Source of the DNA: UBA8437 sp003445035
GTDB taxonomy: Bacteria; Planctomycetota; Planctomycetia; Planctomycetales; Planctomycetaceae
Reading direction: 5' to 3'
Assembly: GCA_937901285.1 (NCBI GenBank)
Contig: CALCHI010000347.1
Span: 1 to 5,738, forward strand
DNA length: 5,738 nt
The notes below the pieces were generated by a model. That model was not told the DNA's origin. It made no database searches and saw only the letters and a list, made by a program, of their open reading frames with translations. Shown here piece by piece: positions 1 through 5,738 of the stretch. The first letter of the stretch is position 1; each line of letters starts with the position of its first letter. The position numbers and the translations under genes were made by a program.

Positions 1-2
1 AC

Positions 3-125
3 TGGCAGATTGCTACAGCCGACACCGCAGCCGACACCGCAGCCGACACCTCAGCCGACACCTCAGCCGACACCTCAGCCGACACCGCAATTCCGACAGT
101 CGACCCGGATTCCGACACGGCATGA
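3..125 (+). CDS. C-terminal end of an unidentified upstream gene with an (ADTA/S)n acidic tail (partial)
   Basis: The frame beginning at position 3 is open from the left edge to a TGA at 123-125, giving about 40 codons. After WQIAT come six four-residue units reading ADTA or ADTS (18-89), then IPTVDPDSDTA and the stop. The tail is rich in Asp, Thr and Ala and has no basic residue, so it is probably a disordered, acidic, hydrophilic end. The best argument that it is coding is its end: the stop overlaps the argS start as ATGA (122-125), the usual arrangement for translationally coupled bacterial genes. The gene body lies outside the window, so its function cannot be given. The other two forward frames are also open through the repeat. 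One reads QPTP repeats and runs 62 bp into argS before stopping; the other is the argS frame itself. The frame choice is therefore probable but not proven. Confidence 0.5.
   Translation, partial: WQIATADTAADTAADTSADTSADTSADTAIPTVDPDSDTA
16..87 (+). repeat. 12-bp tandem repeat, six copies
   Basis: Six head-to-tail copies of CAGCCGACACCK occur without indels. Only the last base varies, in the order G, G, T, T, T, G. The array extends two further bases (CA) into 88-89. Because the unit is a multiple of three, copy-number change would add or remove four residues (ADTA/ADTS in the favoured frame) without shifting the frame. Degraded echoes follow: ATTCCGACA occurs at 90-98 and again at 109-117. 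The array ends 34 bp before the argS start codon. Confidence 0.93.
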
Positions 126-2083
126 ACCTCCTCGCCGAACTCCGACGTCGCTTTCATCGGGCACTCGACGGACTCTGCGATGACCCGTCCGAGTACACCT
201 CGATGGTTCGCCCGGCCCAGGACGCTCGCTTCGGCGATTTCCAGGCCAACTGTGCCATGCCGCTGGGCAAGGCCACCGGCAAGAACCCCCGCGAGGTCGC
301 CGGTGAGTTGGTCGATCGACTCGACGTCGGTGAGTTGTGTGAATCCCCCGAGATCGCTGGACCGGGGTTCATCAACCTGAGGCTCCGCGACGACTGGCTG
401 GTGGCCGAGACGTCGCGGATGCTGTCCGATCCCAGGCTGGGTCACCATGCGGTCGAGACACCTCGCCACGTGGTCATCGATTATTCGAGCCCCAACGTCG
501 CCAAGCCGATGCATGTCGGCCATCTTCGCAGCACGGTCATCGGCGACGCGCTGGCCCGGGTGTTTCGGTTCCAGGGCCACCGTGTCACTGCCGACAACCA
601 CGTGGGAGACTGGGGTACCCAGTTCGGGATGATCATCCAGGGTTACCGCAACTTCCTGGACCCAGCGGCTTATTCCGCCGAACCGGTCGCGGAACTTTCG
701 CGTCTCTATCGGCTGGTCAACCGCGTCGCGGGCTACCACGACAAGCGGGCGGCGTTGCCGGGGAACCGTGAGACTCTCGAGGAACGTCGCCTGGCACTGG
801 CCGAACTCGAGGAGGCGATTGCCGGGGGCGACAAGTCCAGGAAGGGGGATGCGAAGAAGCTGCGGGCCGAGGTGGCCGGACTGGCCGAATTGGTGTCGTC
901 GGATGAGGCGGAGGTGGCGGCTGTCGAGGCGGATGCCGAGTTGGCGACTGTTGCAGCGGGTCATCCGGACATCGCCGAGGCGTCTCGGGCAGAAACCGCC
1001 AGGCTGCACGCCGGTGACACCGAGAACCGCGGGCTGTGGGAGGAGTTCCTGCCACCGTGCCTGGAGGTGATGGAGAGTGTCTACCGTCGGCTGGGGATCA
1101 CTTTCGACCTCACGCTCGGGGAAAGCCATTATCAACCGATGCTGGCCGCTGTCGTGGAGAGCCTCCAAACGCAGGGCCTGGCCTCCGACAGTGAGGGCGC
1201 CGTCTGTGTGTTCATCGAGGGCAATGACGCTCCGTTTATCGTTCGCAAGACCGACGGCGCTTTTACCTACGCCACCACCGACCTGGCGACGATCCGGTAC
1301 CGTGTCGAGGAACTCGATGCCGACGAGATGCTCTACGTGGTTGATGCCCGGCAGGGAGAACATTTCCGGCTGCTGTTCGAGACGGCCCGGCAATGGGGTT
1401 ATGCCGATGTCGAATTCGCTCATGTCAGTTTCGGCACCGTGCTCGGCGACGACCGTCGCCCGTTCAAGACCCGCTCGGGTGACACCGTGGGGCTGGAGAG
1501 CCTGCTCGACGAAGCCGTGGCGCGGGCGCGCGGGATCGTCGACGAGAACGATGACGGGAAGCCCGACGGACCCGAACTGGACGAGTCGACCCGGGCAGCG
1601 GTGGCCGAGACGGTCGGGCTGGGGGGAATCAAGTACGCCGACCTGCACCACAATCGCGAGAGCGATTACCAGTTCAGCTGGGACAAGATGTTGGCCACCA
1701 ATGGTGACTCGGCGACCTACATGCAGTACGCCTGTGCCCGGATCCTGGGGATTTTTCGGCGAGGGGAGATCAATCGCGAGTTGCTGCGGGACGAGCCGCC
1801 GGCGATCGTGCTCGAGGACGACGCCGAACGGGCCCTGGCGATGGCGCTGAATCGCTTCGCCGACGCGGTGGACATCACCGTTGTCGAGCGACGGCCGAAC
1901 GTTCTGACCGGGTACCTGTTCGAAACCGCCAACACGTTCTCGACGTTCTACAACACCTGTTCGGTTCTCAAGGAAGAGGACCCCGCGAGACGGCTGAGCC
2001 GATTGGCGTTGTGCGACCTCTCCGCACGGGTCTTCGAGACCGGGCTCGAACTGCTAGGCATCGCCAGCTGCGATCAGATGTGA
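122..2083 (+). CDS. argS: Arginyl-tRNA synthetase (class I), 653 aa, with a long helical insertion
   Basis: This cytoplasmic enzyme charges tRNA-Arg with arginine using ATP. Residues 1-110 form the N-terminal additional domain typical of ArgS (FGDFQANCAMPLGK near 37-50). The HIGH motif is HVGH at 131-134, inside SSPNVAKPMHVGHLRST. VGDWGTQFGM (161-170) and ESHYQPM (334-340) are further conserved catalytic-core segments. The KMSKS position is occupied by KTRSG (449-453), as is common in ArgS. YADLHHNRESDY (505-516) and ATYMQYA (531-537) lead into the C-terminal DALR anticodon-binding domain (about 535-653). The protein is longer than E. coli ArgS (577 aa), mostly because of a charged, Ala/Glu-rich helical stretch at about 207-275. 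The ATG at 122 is chosen because MNLLAELRRRF matches usual ArgS N-termini. The same frame is open to the left edge but there encodes only Arg/His/Ser repeats. No Shine-Dalgarno is visible, which fits coupling through the ATGA overlap with the gene upstream. Confidence 0.98.
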   Translation: MNLLAELRRRFHRALDGLCDDPSEYTSMVRPAQDARFGDFQANCAMPLGKATGKNPREVAGELVDRLDVGELCESPEIAGPGFINLRLRDDWLVAETSRMLSDPRLGHHAVETPRHVVIDYSSPNVAKPMHVGHLRSTVIGDALARVFRFQGHRVTADNHVGDWGTQFGMIIQGYRNFLDPAAYSAEPVAELSRLYRLVNRVAGYHDKRAALPGNRETLEERRLALAELEEAIAGGDKSRKGDAKKLRAEVAGLAELVSSDEAEVAAVEADAELATVAAGHPDIAEASRAETARLHAGDTENRGLWEEFLPPCLEVMESVYRRLGITFDLTLGESHYQPMLAAVVESLQTQGLASDSEGAVCVFIEGNDAPFIVRKTDGAFTYATTDLATIRYRVEELDADEMLYVVDARQGEHFRLLFETARQWGYADVEFAHVSFGTVLGDDRRPFKTRSGDTVGLESLLDEAVARARGIVDENDDGKPDGPELDESTRAAVAETVGLGGIKYADLHHNRESDYQFSWDKMLATNGDSATYMQYACARILGIFRRGEINRELLRDEPPAIVLEDDAERALAMALNRFADAVDITVVERRPNVLTGYLFETANTFSTFYNTCSVLKEEDPARRLSRLALCDLSARVFETGLELLGIASCDQM

Positions 2084-2103
2084 CGATCCCGGGGTGACGC
2101 TCG

Positions 2104-3168
2104 TCAGGATGAAACCGGGTCGGTGTCGGACTGGCGTCCGAAGATCATGCGGCCGGCGCTGTTCTGCAACACGCTGGTCACCGTCAGGTCGATCTCTTTT
2201 CCGATCAAATCCACAGCCTGTTCGCAGACGACCATTGTGCCGTCGTCGAGGAACCCGACCCCCTGCCCAGGCGTTTCGCCCTCCTTGGTGATCTTCGTCT
2301 TCAGCATGTCGCCGGGGACGAACCGTGGCTTCAGGGCATTGGAGACGTCGTTGAGGTTGATCGCGGCGACTCCCTGCAGTGCGGCAACCTTGTTGAGGTT
2401 GAAGTCATTGGTGACGATACCGCCTCCAAGCTCGCTGGCCAGTTCGACAAGACGCTGGTCGTTGGTCAGTTCCATGCGTTCGAGGTTCGCCCCTCTGTAG
2501 ACGGTCACCTCGGCGTGGGCGCTCTTCTGCAGCTTGTCGAGCACGTCGAGTCCCCGTCGTCCTCGGACACGCCGGTTCTTGTCGTTGCTGTCGGCGATGT
2601 CCTGGACCTCCTTGAGAATGAACGAGGGCACGATCAACTGCGACGCGACGATCTGTGTCTCGGCCACGTCGGCGATCCGTCCGTCGATCAGTGCGCTGCT
2701 GTCCAGTACCAGTGGCCGGCCCCCCTTGAGTTCACGTGAAAACTCGACGTAGGGGATCACGAACCGGAAATCGTCCTTGGTCTGCAGCAGGAACGAGATG
2801 CTGACGTAGCTGAGGATCAGCGGGGTGAGCAACTCGATGAGGAACATCACGTTGAGTCCCGAACCGGTCGCATCGCCGGTGACGTTGAGGGACTTGAGTT
2901 GTTCACGGACCGGTTCGAGAGCCTGGATCAGCAGGTAGCTGAGCAGGGCACCGACAAGCAGCCCGAAGTAGATCGACGAGAGCACTTCGATCCGTTTCCG
3001 CTTGATCAGCACATCGATCAGCGTGAACAACTGGGTCACGGCCAACAGGCCAACCCACAGCAACAGGGCCGCGTAGTACGGGAGATCGAAAGTGTCCTGG
3101 CGGATGTAGGTCGCCAGTGCCCCGGCACAGACCAGGAAATACAGCACTCGGACAATAAAAATCAGCAT
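2104..3168 (-). CDS. YacL-type membrane-anchored PIN-TRAM domain protein, putative RNase
   Basis: This 354-residue protein has four hydrophobic segments at about 2-22, 31-54, 64-83 and 106-128, which should anchor it in the inner membrane. A PIN nuclease domain follows at about 152-280 and a TRAM RNA-binding domain at about 282-346. The PIN acidic residues are visible: D156 and D162 in VLDSSALIDGRI, E187 in ILKEVQDIAD, and D255 in VTNDFNLNK. DSNDKNRRVRGRRGLDVLDK (193-212), FLDDGTMVV and TSVLQNSAGRMIFG closely resemble Bacillus subtilis YacL and its relatives. PIN domains are Mg/Mn-dependent RNases and TRAM domains bind RNA; the substrate of this family is not settled as far as I know. The start is well placed because the first transmembrane segment begins at residue 2, although no clear ribosome binding site precedes it. 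It converges on argS with 20 bp between the stops and lies 115 bp downstream of the HIT gene on the same strand. Confidence 0.93.
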   Translation of the reverse strand: MLIFIVRVLYFLVCAGALATYIRQDTFDLPYYAALLLWVGLLAVTQLFTLIDVLIKRKRIEVLSSIYFGLLVGALLSYLLIQALEPVREQLKSLNVTGDATGSGLNVMFLIELLTPLILSYVSISFLLQTKDDFRFVIPYVEFSRELKGGRPLVLDSSALIDGRIADVAETQIVASQLIVPSFILKEVQDIADSNDKNRRVRGRRGLDVLDKLQKSAHAEVTVYRGANLERMELTNDQRLVELASELGGGIVTNDFNLNKVAALQGVAAINLNDVSNALKPRFVPGDMLKTKITKEGETPGQGVGFLDDGTMVVCEQAVDLIGKEIDLTVTSVLQNSAGRMIFGRQSDTDPVSS

Positions 3169-3203
3169 GCTGCGTGTTACCGCGACCTGGGAATCGTATC
3201 GGT

Positions 3204-3237
3204 GGGCAGCCGTGTCAGAACTGTGGCGAGGCTGCCC
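3204..3237. repeat. Perfect 8-bp GC-rich inverted repeat between the HIT and PIN-TRAM genes
   Basis: GGGCAGCC at 3204-3211 is the exact reverse complement of GGCTGCCC at 3230-3237, with an 18-nt spacer. It lies in the 115-bp gap, 46 nt after the HIT stop and 35 nt before the PIN-TRAM start as read on the reverse strand. A transcript could form an 8-bp stem with a large loop. There is no T-run after it on either strand, so it does not look like a standard intrinsic terminator. An operator, an RNA processing site or a leader structure are all possible. The repeat is certain; any function is not. Confidence 0.55.
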
Positions 3238-3283
3238 GCAGTCTCATGATAGGCGGCGATCGAGACGAATTCCACTGGCGCAA

Positions 3284-3784
3284 TCAGTCGGTGGACCTCT
3301 CGTCGACCAGTAGCCCATGGAGCGATTCCAGCGACTGGGGAATCACGTTGGCGTTGCCGACGACCGGCATGAAATTCGTGTCGCCGTTCCAGCGTGGAAC
3401 GATATGCCAGTGCAGGTGGCCGGGCAGTCCGGCCCCGGCGACCTGGCCGATGTTGATTCCGATGTTGAATCCGTCCGGCGACATCGTCTCGCGCAACCGC
3501 CCGGTCCACCGTTTGAGTTCTCTCATGCACTCGGCCAGCCCGTCGGCCGAGACCTCCTGGAGGTCACCGACGTGTTCCAGGGGGGCGACCAGCAGGTGCC
3601 CGTTGTTGTAGGGGAATCGGTTGAGCAGGCAGATGGTCCGTTCGCCACGCCCGATCACCAGGTTGTGGGCGTCCTCGGACGGATCGGCATCGCGGTACCT
3701 GCAGAGGAAACAGCCCTCGTCCCGGTCGGTCGACTTGATGTAGTCGAGTCGCCACGGGGCCCAGAGTGGTGCCGGGTCGGTCAT
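3284..3784 (-). CDS. HIT-domain protein (Ap4A phosphorylase/hydrolase-like)
   Basis: This 166-residue cytoplasmic protein belongs to the histidine-triad superfamily, whose members cleave or phosphorolyse dinucleoside polyphosphates and nucleoside phosphoramidates. The triad is H123-L-H125-W-H127 in LPGHLHWHIVPRW, with H125 or H127 expected to carry the nucleotidyl intermediate. The N-terminal LWAPWRLDYI (7-16) and C25-x-x-C28 pair are typical of the bacterial Ap4A-phosphorylase-like branch, in which the two cysteines and two histidines can bind zinc; H71 is a possible partner. LNRFPYNNGHLLVAPLEHV (54-72) is the conserved nucleotide-binding strand region, and INIG (110-113) precedes the triad. 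The length is normal for the group. Its ATG overlaps the stop of the zinc-ribbon gene (ATGA), and a GGAG lies 10 nt upstream, so both coupling and direct initiation are plausible. The exact substrate cannot be read from sequence. Confidence 0.95.
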   Translation of the reverse strand: MTDPAPLWAPWRLDYIKSTDRDEGCFLCRYRDADPSEDAHNLVIGRGERTICLLNRFPYNNGHLLVAPLEHVGDLQEVSADGLAECMRELKRWTGRLRETMSPDGFNIGINIGQVAGAGLPGHLHWHIVPRWNGDTNFMPVVGNANVIPQSLESLHGLLVDERSTD

Positions 3785-3798
3785 GTCGTCTGGTCTCC
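3781..3798 (-). promoter_or_regulatory. HIT gene translation start: GGAG Shine-Dalgarno plus ATGA overlap
   Basis: On the reverse strand GGAG (complement of 3795-3798) sits 10 nt before the HIT ATG (3784-3782), inside the last codons of the zinc-ribbon gene. The ATG shares bases with that gene's TGA (3783-3781). This fixes the HIT start and suggests coupled translation. It is the clearest ribosome binding site seen before any start in the window. Confidence 0.6.
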
Positions 3799-4983
3799 GT
3801 TGACGTCGCCGGTGTCCTCTTCCACGCGGCTTGCCGATTCCTCCGTCTCGATTTCCTGGACGTCATCCGTCCGGTCACTGGACTTATTGGCCTTGTTGCC
3901 CTGAAACCATCCCGCCACCTTGTTGAAACCCCATCCGATCGCACGGCCACTCAATACCGATTCGGTCCAGGTCTTGCGGTCGATCGAAAAGTTGGACCAG
4001 ACGGCGTCGATGTAGGGTTCGCTGGTGTCCCGCAGCGACTGGTAGAACCCCTGTTTCTGGATCGTGGCCATCGATTCGGTGTAGTGGCTGATGACCTGCC
4101 GATTCAGCAGTCCGCCGACGACCTGGACTCCGGTCAGCGCGCCGTGCCCGACGGTGCTGACTTTCTGCAGCGTGAGCATGGTGACGGCACCGGAAACGCC
4201 CAGCAGGCCGACATCCTCTTCTCCGGCCACCTGCTTCATCTCGTCCCAGAGCGTCTCGAGTTCGCTTTCGGGAATCATGCTCGTGATGTCGGCTCCGTCG
4301 AGCGCGGTCCGGGTGGCCTCGAGGGTGGCCTTGAGATCGCTGACCGACAGTGGTGGTGTGTCGAACATTCCGGCCGCTTCCCCGGTGGCTCCCTGGATCG
4401 CCCCCAGCAGGTCATCGACGGAATTGATCGTCGAATTTTCGTCGATCAGACCCTTCTGCTTGAGTTCGGTTGCCAGTTCCCGAGTGTAGGTGCGGGCACC
4501 GTAGGCGACGTCGCTGACGACGGCCATCAGCCAGATGGGTGAGCACGAGAGAGTGGCCCAGCCGGCCAGGTCGACGAAGTTCCCCACCGCCTTTCTCGCC
4601 AGGTACCCTTCGATGGCCGGCTCTTCGCCGCTGGGATCTGGAGCGACTCCGCCGACGTCGGAAACCAGGAAGTTGAGCGAGTTCCTGATGACGATGCCGT
4701 AGGTCTTGGAGTCCTGGAAGGCTCGGGGAATCAGGAACTGGGCGGTTTCCCGGGCCGCTCCGGCGGCCATCCCGATCGAACTGCGAACAGCTCGTTCGGG
4801 CAGCGAGAGGCCGTAGAAGAGGTACCGGCCGGCCGATGCCACCGAGTCGGCCAAGCCTCCGCTGCCGGCGGTGTCACCGGCGGCGTCGAGCCATTCGGCT
4901 CCACATTCCCCGCACCGCCACGCACCTTCGGCGGTCCCCATCATCTCCCCGTCGCACAACGGGCACGTCCGTGGCTGATTCAT
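3781..4983 (-). CDS. Zinc-ribbon protein of unknown family, 400 aa
   Basis: I do not recognise this protein. Residues 7-27 form a two-knuckle zinc ribbon: CPLC at 7-10 and CGEC at 24-27, 13 residues apart, followed by GAEWLDAAG. The remainder is mostly predicted helix. Residues 54-90 include SLPERAVRSSIGMAAG and are amphipathic. Residues 128-160 (ARKAVGNFVDLAGWATLSCSP, continuing to about 160) contain a moderately hydrophobic stretch. Another uncharged Gly/Val/Leu-rich stretch lies at about 258-294. No segment is a convincing transmembrane helix and there is no signal peptide, so a cytoplasmic or membrane-peripheral location is likely. The last 32 residues are hydrophilic and rich in Asp, Glu, Ser and Thr. 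The gene starts 14 bp after the oxidoreductase stop and ends overlapping the HIT start by ATGA, so it is probably cotranscribed with HIT. No convincing Shine-Dalgarno precedes its ATG; the zinc ribbon beginning at residue 7 supports that start. Confidence 0.85.
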   Translation of the reverse strand: MNQPRTCPLCDGEMMGTAEGAWRCGECGAEWLDAAGDTAGSGGLADSVASAGRYLFYGLSLPERAVRSSIGMAAGAARETAQFLIPRAFQDSKTYGIVIRNSLNFLVSDVGGVAPDPSGEEPAIEGYLARKAVGNFVDLAGWATLSCSPIWLMAVVSDVAYGARTYTRELATELKQKGLIDENSTINSVDDLLGAIQGATGEAAGMFDTPPLSVSDLKATLEATRTALDGADITSMIPESELETLWDEMKQVAGEEDVGLLGVSGAVTMLTLQKVSTVGHGALTGVQVVGGLLNRQVISHYTESMATIQKQGFYQSLRDTSEPYIDAVWSNFSIDRKTWTESVLSGRAIGWGFNKVAGWFQGNKANKSSDRTDDVQEIETEESASRVEEDTGDVNGDQTT

Positions 4984-4997
4984 CGCCGTTGGACCGC

Positions 4998-5738
4998 TTA
5001 GACTGTCTCGGGAACCACGAACGGCTTGCGGTAGTTGCGGGTCAACAGTGCGTTGGCCTTCGTGTCGTCGATGAAGCGTTCGGCCTTCGGATCCATGTTG
5101 AGCGGCCGACCGAGGTGGTAGCTGGCCGAAGCCAGTTTTTCGCCGACCACGTCGAGGTTCTCACGGACCTTCTCGATCGATGACAACACCTGCGGGTTCT
5201 CTCCCAGTGTCCGATCACGGTTGCGGAACGGAACACTGACGCCGAGGCGGTAGGAGATGTTGCAGAGGTGGCACAGGGCGCTGGAGTAGTGGCCCTCGAG
5301 TACATCGGCGTTGAGGTCAGCGACCTTGCGGCTGCGGACGGCGTGAATGAAGCTGCCGAACGGGCCCCCGGGGGTCACTTCGACCTTCGGTCCCTGGATC
5401 TTCTCGGGCTTGCCGCCCCCCTTGGGGTAGAACATCCCGCCGCGGATCATGCCCTCGGTCGTGTAGTACTCGTTGTCCACCACCCGTCCCATGCTCTTGT
5501 GCTTGCCCACCAGTCCGCGGGTTTCGAACAGCAGCAGGGCCTCGTCGTACTCCATCACGGTGACCTGGGTGTTGGGTGTTTCGCCCTGGTCGTTGTAGCC
5601 GAAGCGTCCGCCCATGCTCACGACCCGTTTGGGCAGGGTGGCTCCGGGGATCGCCCAGCGGGCGACATCCATCTGGTGCACTCCCTGGTTGCCGGTGTCG
5701 CCGTTGCCGGTGTCCCAGAACCAGTGCCAGTTGTAGTG
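4998..5738 (-). CDS. Gfo/Idh/MocA-type oxidoreductase, C-terminal part (partial, cut by the right edge)
   Basis: The reverse frame is open from the window edge at 5738 to the TAA at 5000-4998, giving 246 codons. An apparent GTG start at 5681 is not the real one: the 19 codons before it read HYNWHWFWD followed by TGNGDTGNQG and continue the protein directly into VHQMDVARW. This block is highly characteristic of planctomycete members of the Gfo/Idh/MocA family, NAD(P)-dependent oxidoreductases acting mostly on sugars and polyols. The N-terminal Rossmann fold, the EKP motif and any Tat signal would lie beyond the right edge. What is visible is the C-terminal alpha/beta dimerisation and substrate domain, including the conserved His of NQGVHQMD, GGPFGSFIHAVRSRK, EGHYSSALCHLCNISYRLG and the terminal RNYRKPFVVPETV. 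The usual family Asp four residues before the His (DxGxH) is Asn here (NQGVH). The substrate is unknown. It is the most upstream visible gene of the reverse-strand run. Confidence 0.93.
   Translation of the reverse strand, partial: HYNWHWFWDTGNGDTGNQGVHQMDVARWAIPGATLPKRVVSMGGRFGYNDQGETPNTQVTVMEYDEALLLFETRGLVGKHKSMGRVVDNEYYTTEGMIRGGMFYPKGGGKPEKIQGPKVEVTPGGPFGSFIHAVRSRKVADLNADVLEGHYSSALCHLCNISYRLGVSVPFRNRDRTLGENPQVLSSIEKVRENLDVVGEKLASASYHLGRPLNMDPKAERFIDDTKANALLTRNYRKPFVVPETV

Noticed and set aside
16..87. Tandem array as a CRISPR or an origin iteron cluster.
   Set aside because: Units are 12 bp with no spacers and fall in coding sequence; there are no cas genes, DnaA boxes or AT-rich stretch nearby.
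1..183. QPTP-repeat reading of the 12-bp array (frame 1), ending at 183, as the true upstream protein.
   Set aside because: It would overlap argS by 62 bp with an Arg/Thr/Ser-rich end, whereas the ADT frame stops in a clean ATGA overlap. Not fully excluded without the sequence to the left.
1077..1850. 257-codon forward open frame inside argS, in another frame.
   Set aside because: It lies wholly within a certain gene, its translation is rich in Arg, Ser, Pro and Trp, and it has no recognisable motif: a GC-rich shadow.
2088..2119. Nested small inverted repeats at the argS/PIN-TRAM convergent junction (CCCGG 2088-2092 with CCGGG 2115-2119; TGACG 2095-2099 with CGTCA 2102-2106) as a bidirectional terminator.
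   Set aside because: The inner palindrome leaves only a two-base loop unless it is shortened, the outer stem is five pairs, and no T-run follows on either strand. Not enough for a terminator call.
2104..3168. PIN-domain gene as a VapC-type toxin.
   Set aside because: It has four membrane segments and a TRAM domain, is 354 residues long, and no small antitoxin gene lies next to it. YacL-type is the better fit.
3193..3220. Possible reverse-strand promoter for the PIN-TRAM gene: TACGAT (3198-3193) with TTCTGA or CTGACA upstream.
   Set aside because: CTGACA is a good -35 match but only 14 bp away, and TTCTGA at 16 bp matches just three of six positions. Chance matches of this quality are expected.
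3766..4542. 258-codon forward open frame antisense to the zinc-ribbon gene, and a similar 195-codon frame at 3317-3904 antisense to HIT.
   Set aside because: Both are opposite well-supported reverse-strand genes, show no domain, and are expected from the high GC third-position bias.

Overview
The window looks like a GC-rich chromosomal segment from a member of the Planctomycetota. The main evidence is the partial oxidoreductase at the right edge. Its HYNWHWFWD segment, NQGVHQMD motif and KPFVVPETV C-terminus are typical of the large planctomycete set of Gfo/Idh/MocA-like proteins. The ArgS sequence is also of the long form I associate with that phylum. This placement is an inference from protein character; no rRNA or other marker gene is present.

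Layout. Positions 1-125 hold the last codons of a forward gene that ends in an Asp/Thr/Ala/Ser-rich tail. That tail is encoded by six copies of a 12-bp tandem repeat, and its stop overlaps the argS start as ATGA. The complete argS gene (122-2083, forward) follows. It converges, across only 20 bp, on a run of four genes on the reverse strand. In transcription order (right to left) these are a Gfo/Idh/MocA-type oxidoreductase cut by the window edge (4998-5738), a 400-residue zinc-ribbon protein of no family I recognise (3781-4983), a HIT-domain nucleotide hydrolase/phosphorylase (3284-3784) and a YacL-type membrane PIN-TRAM protein (2104-3168). The zinc-ribbon and HIT genes overlap by ATGA, so they are probably translationally coupled. 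The oxidoreductase and zinc-ribbon genes are 14 bp apart. HIT and PIN-TRAM are separated by 115 bp that contain a perfect 8-bp GC-rich inverted repeat.

Function. argS supplies arginyl-tRNA. HIT proteins act on dinucleoside polyphosphates or nucleoside phosphoramidates, and PIN domains are metal-dependent RNases, so translation and nucleotide/RNA housekeeping share the neighbourhood. The sequence does not show that the genes form one pathway. I found no mobile element, CRISPR array, tRNA or rRNA gene, toxin-antitoxin pair or defence system. The items most worth follow-up are the repeat-encoded tail fused by overlap to argS, the zinc-ribbon protein coupled to HIT, the helical insertion in ArgS, and the inverted repeat ahead of the PIN-TRAM gene.
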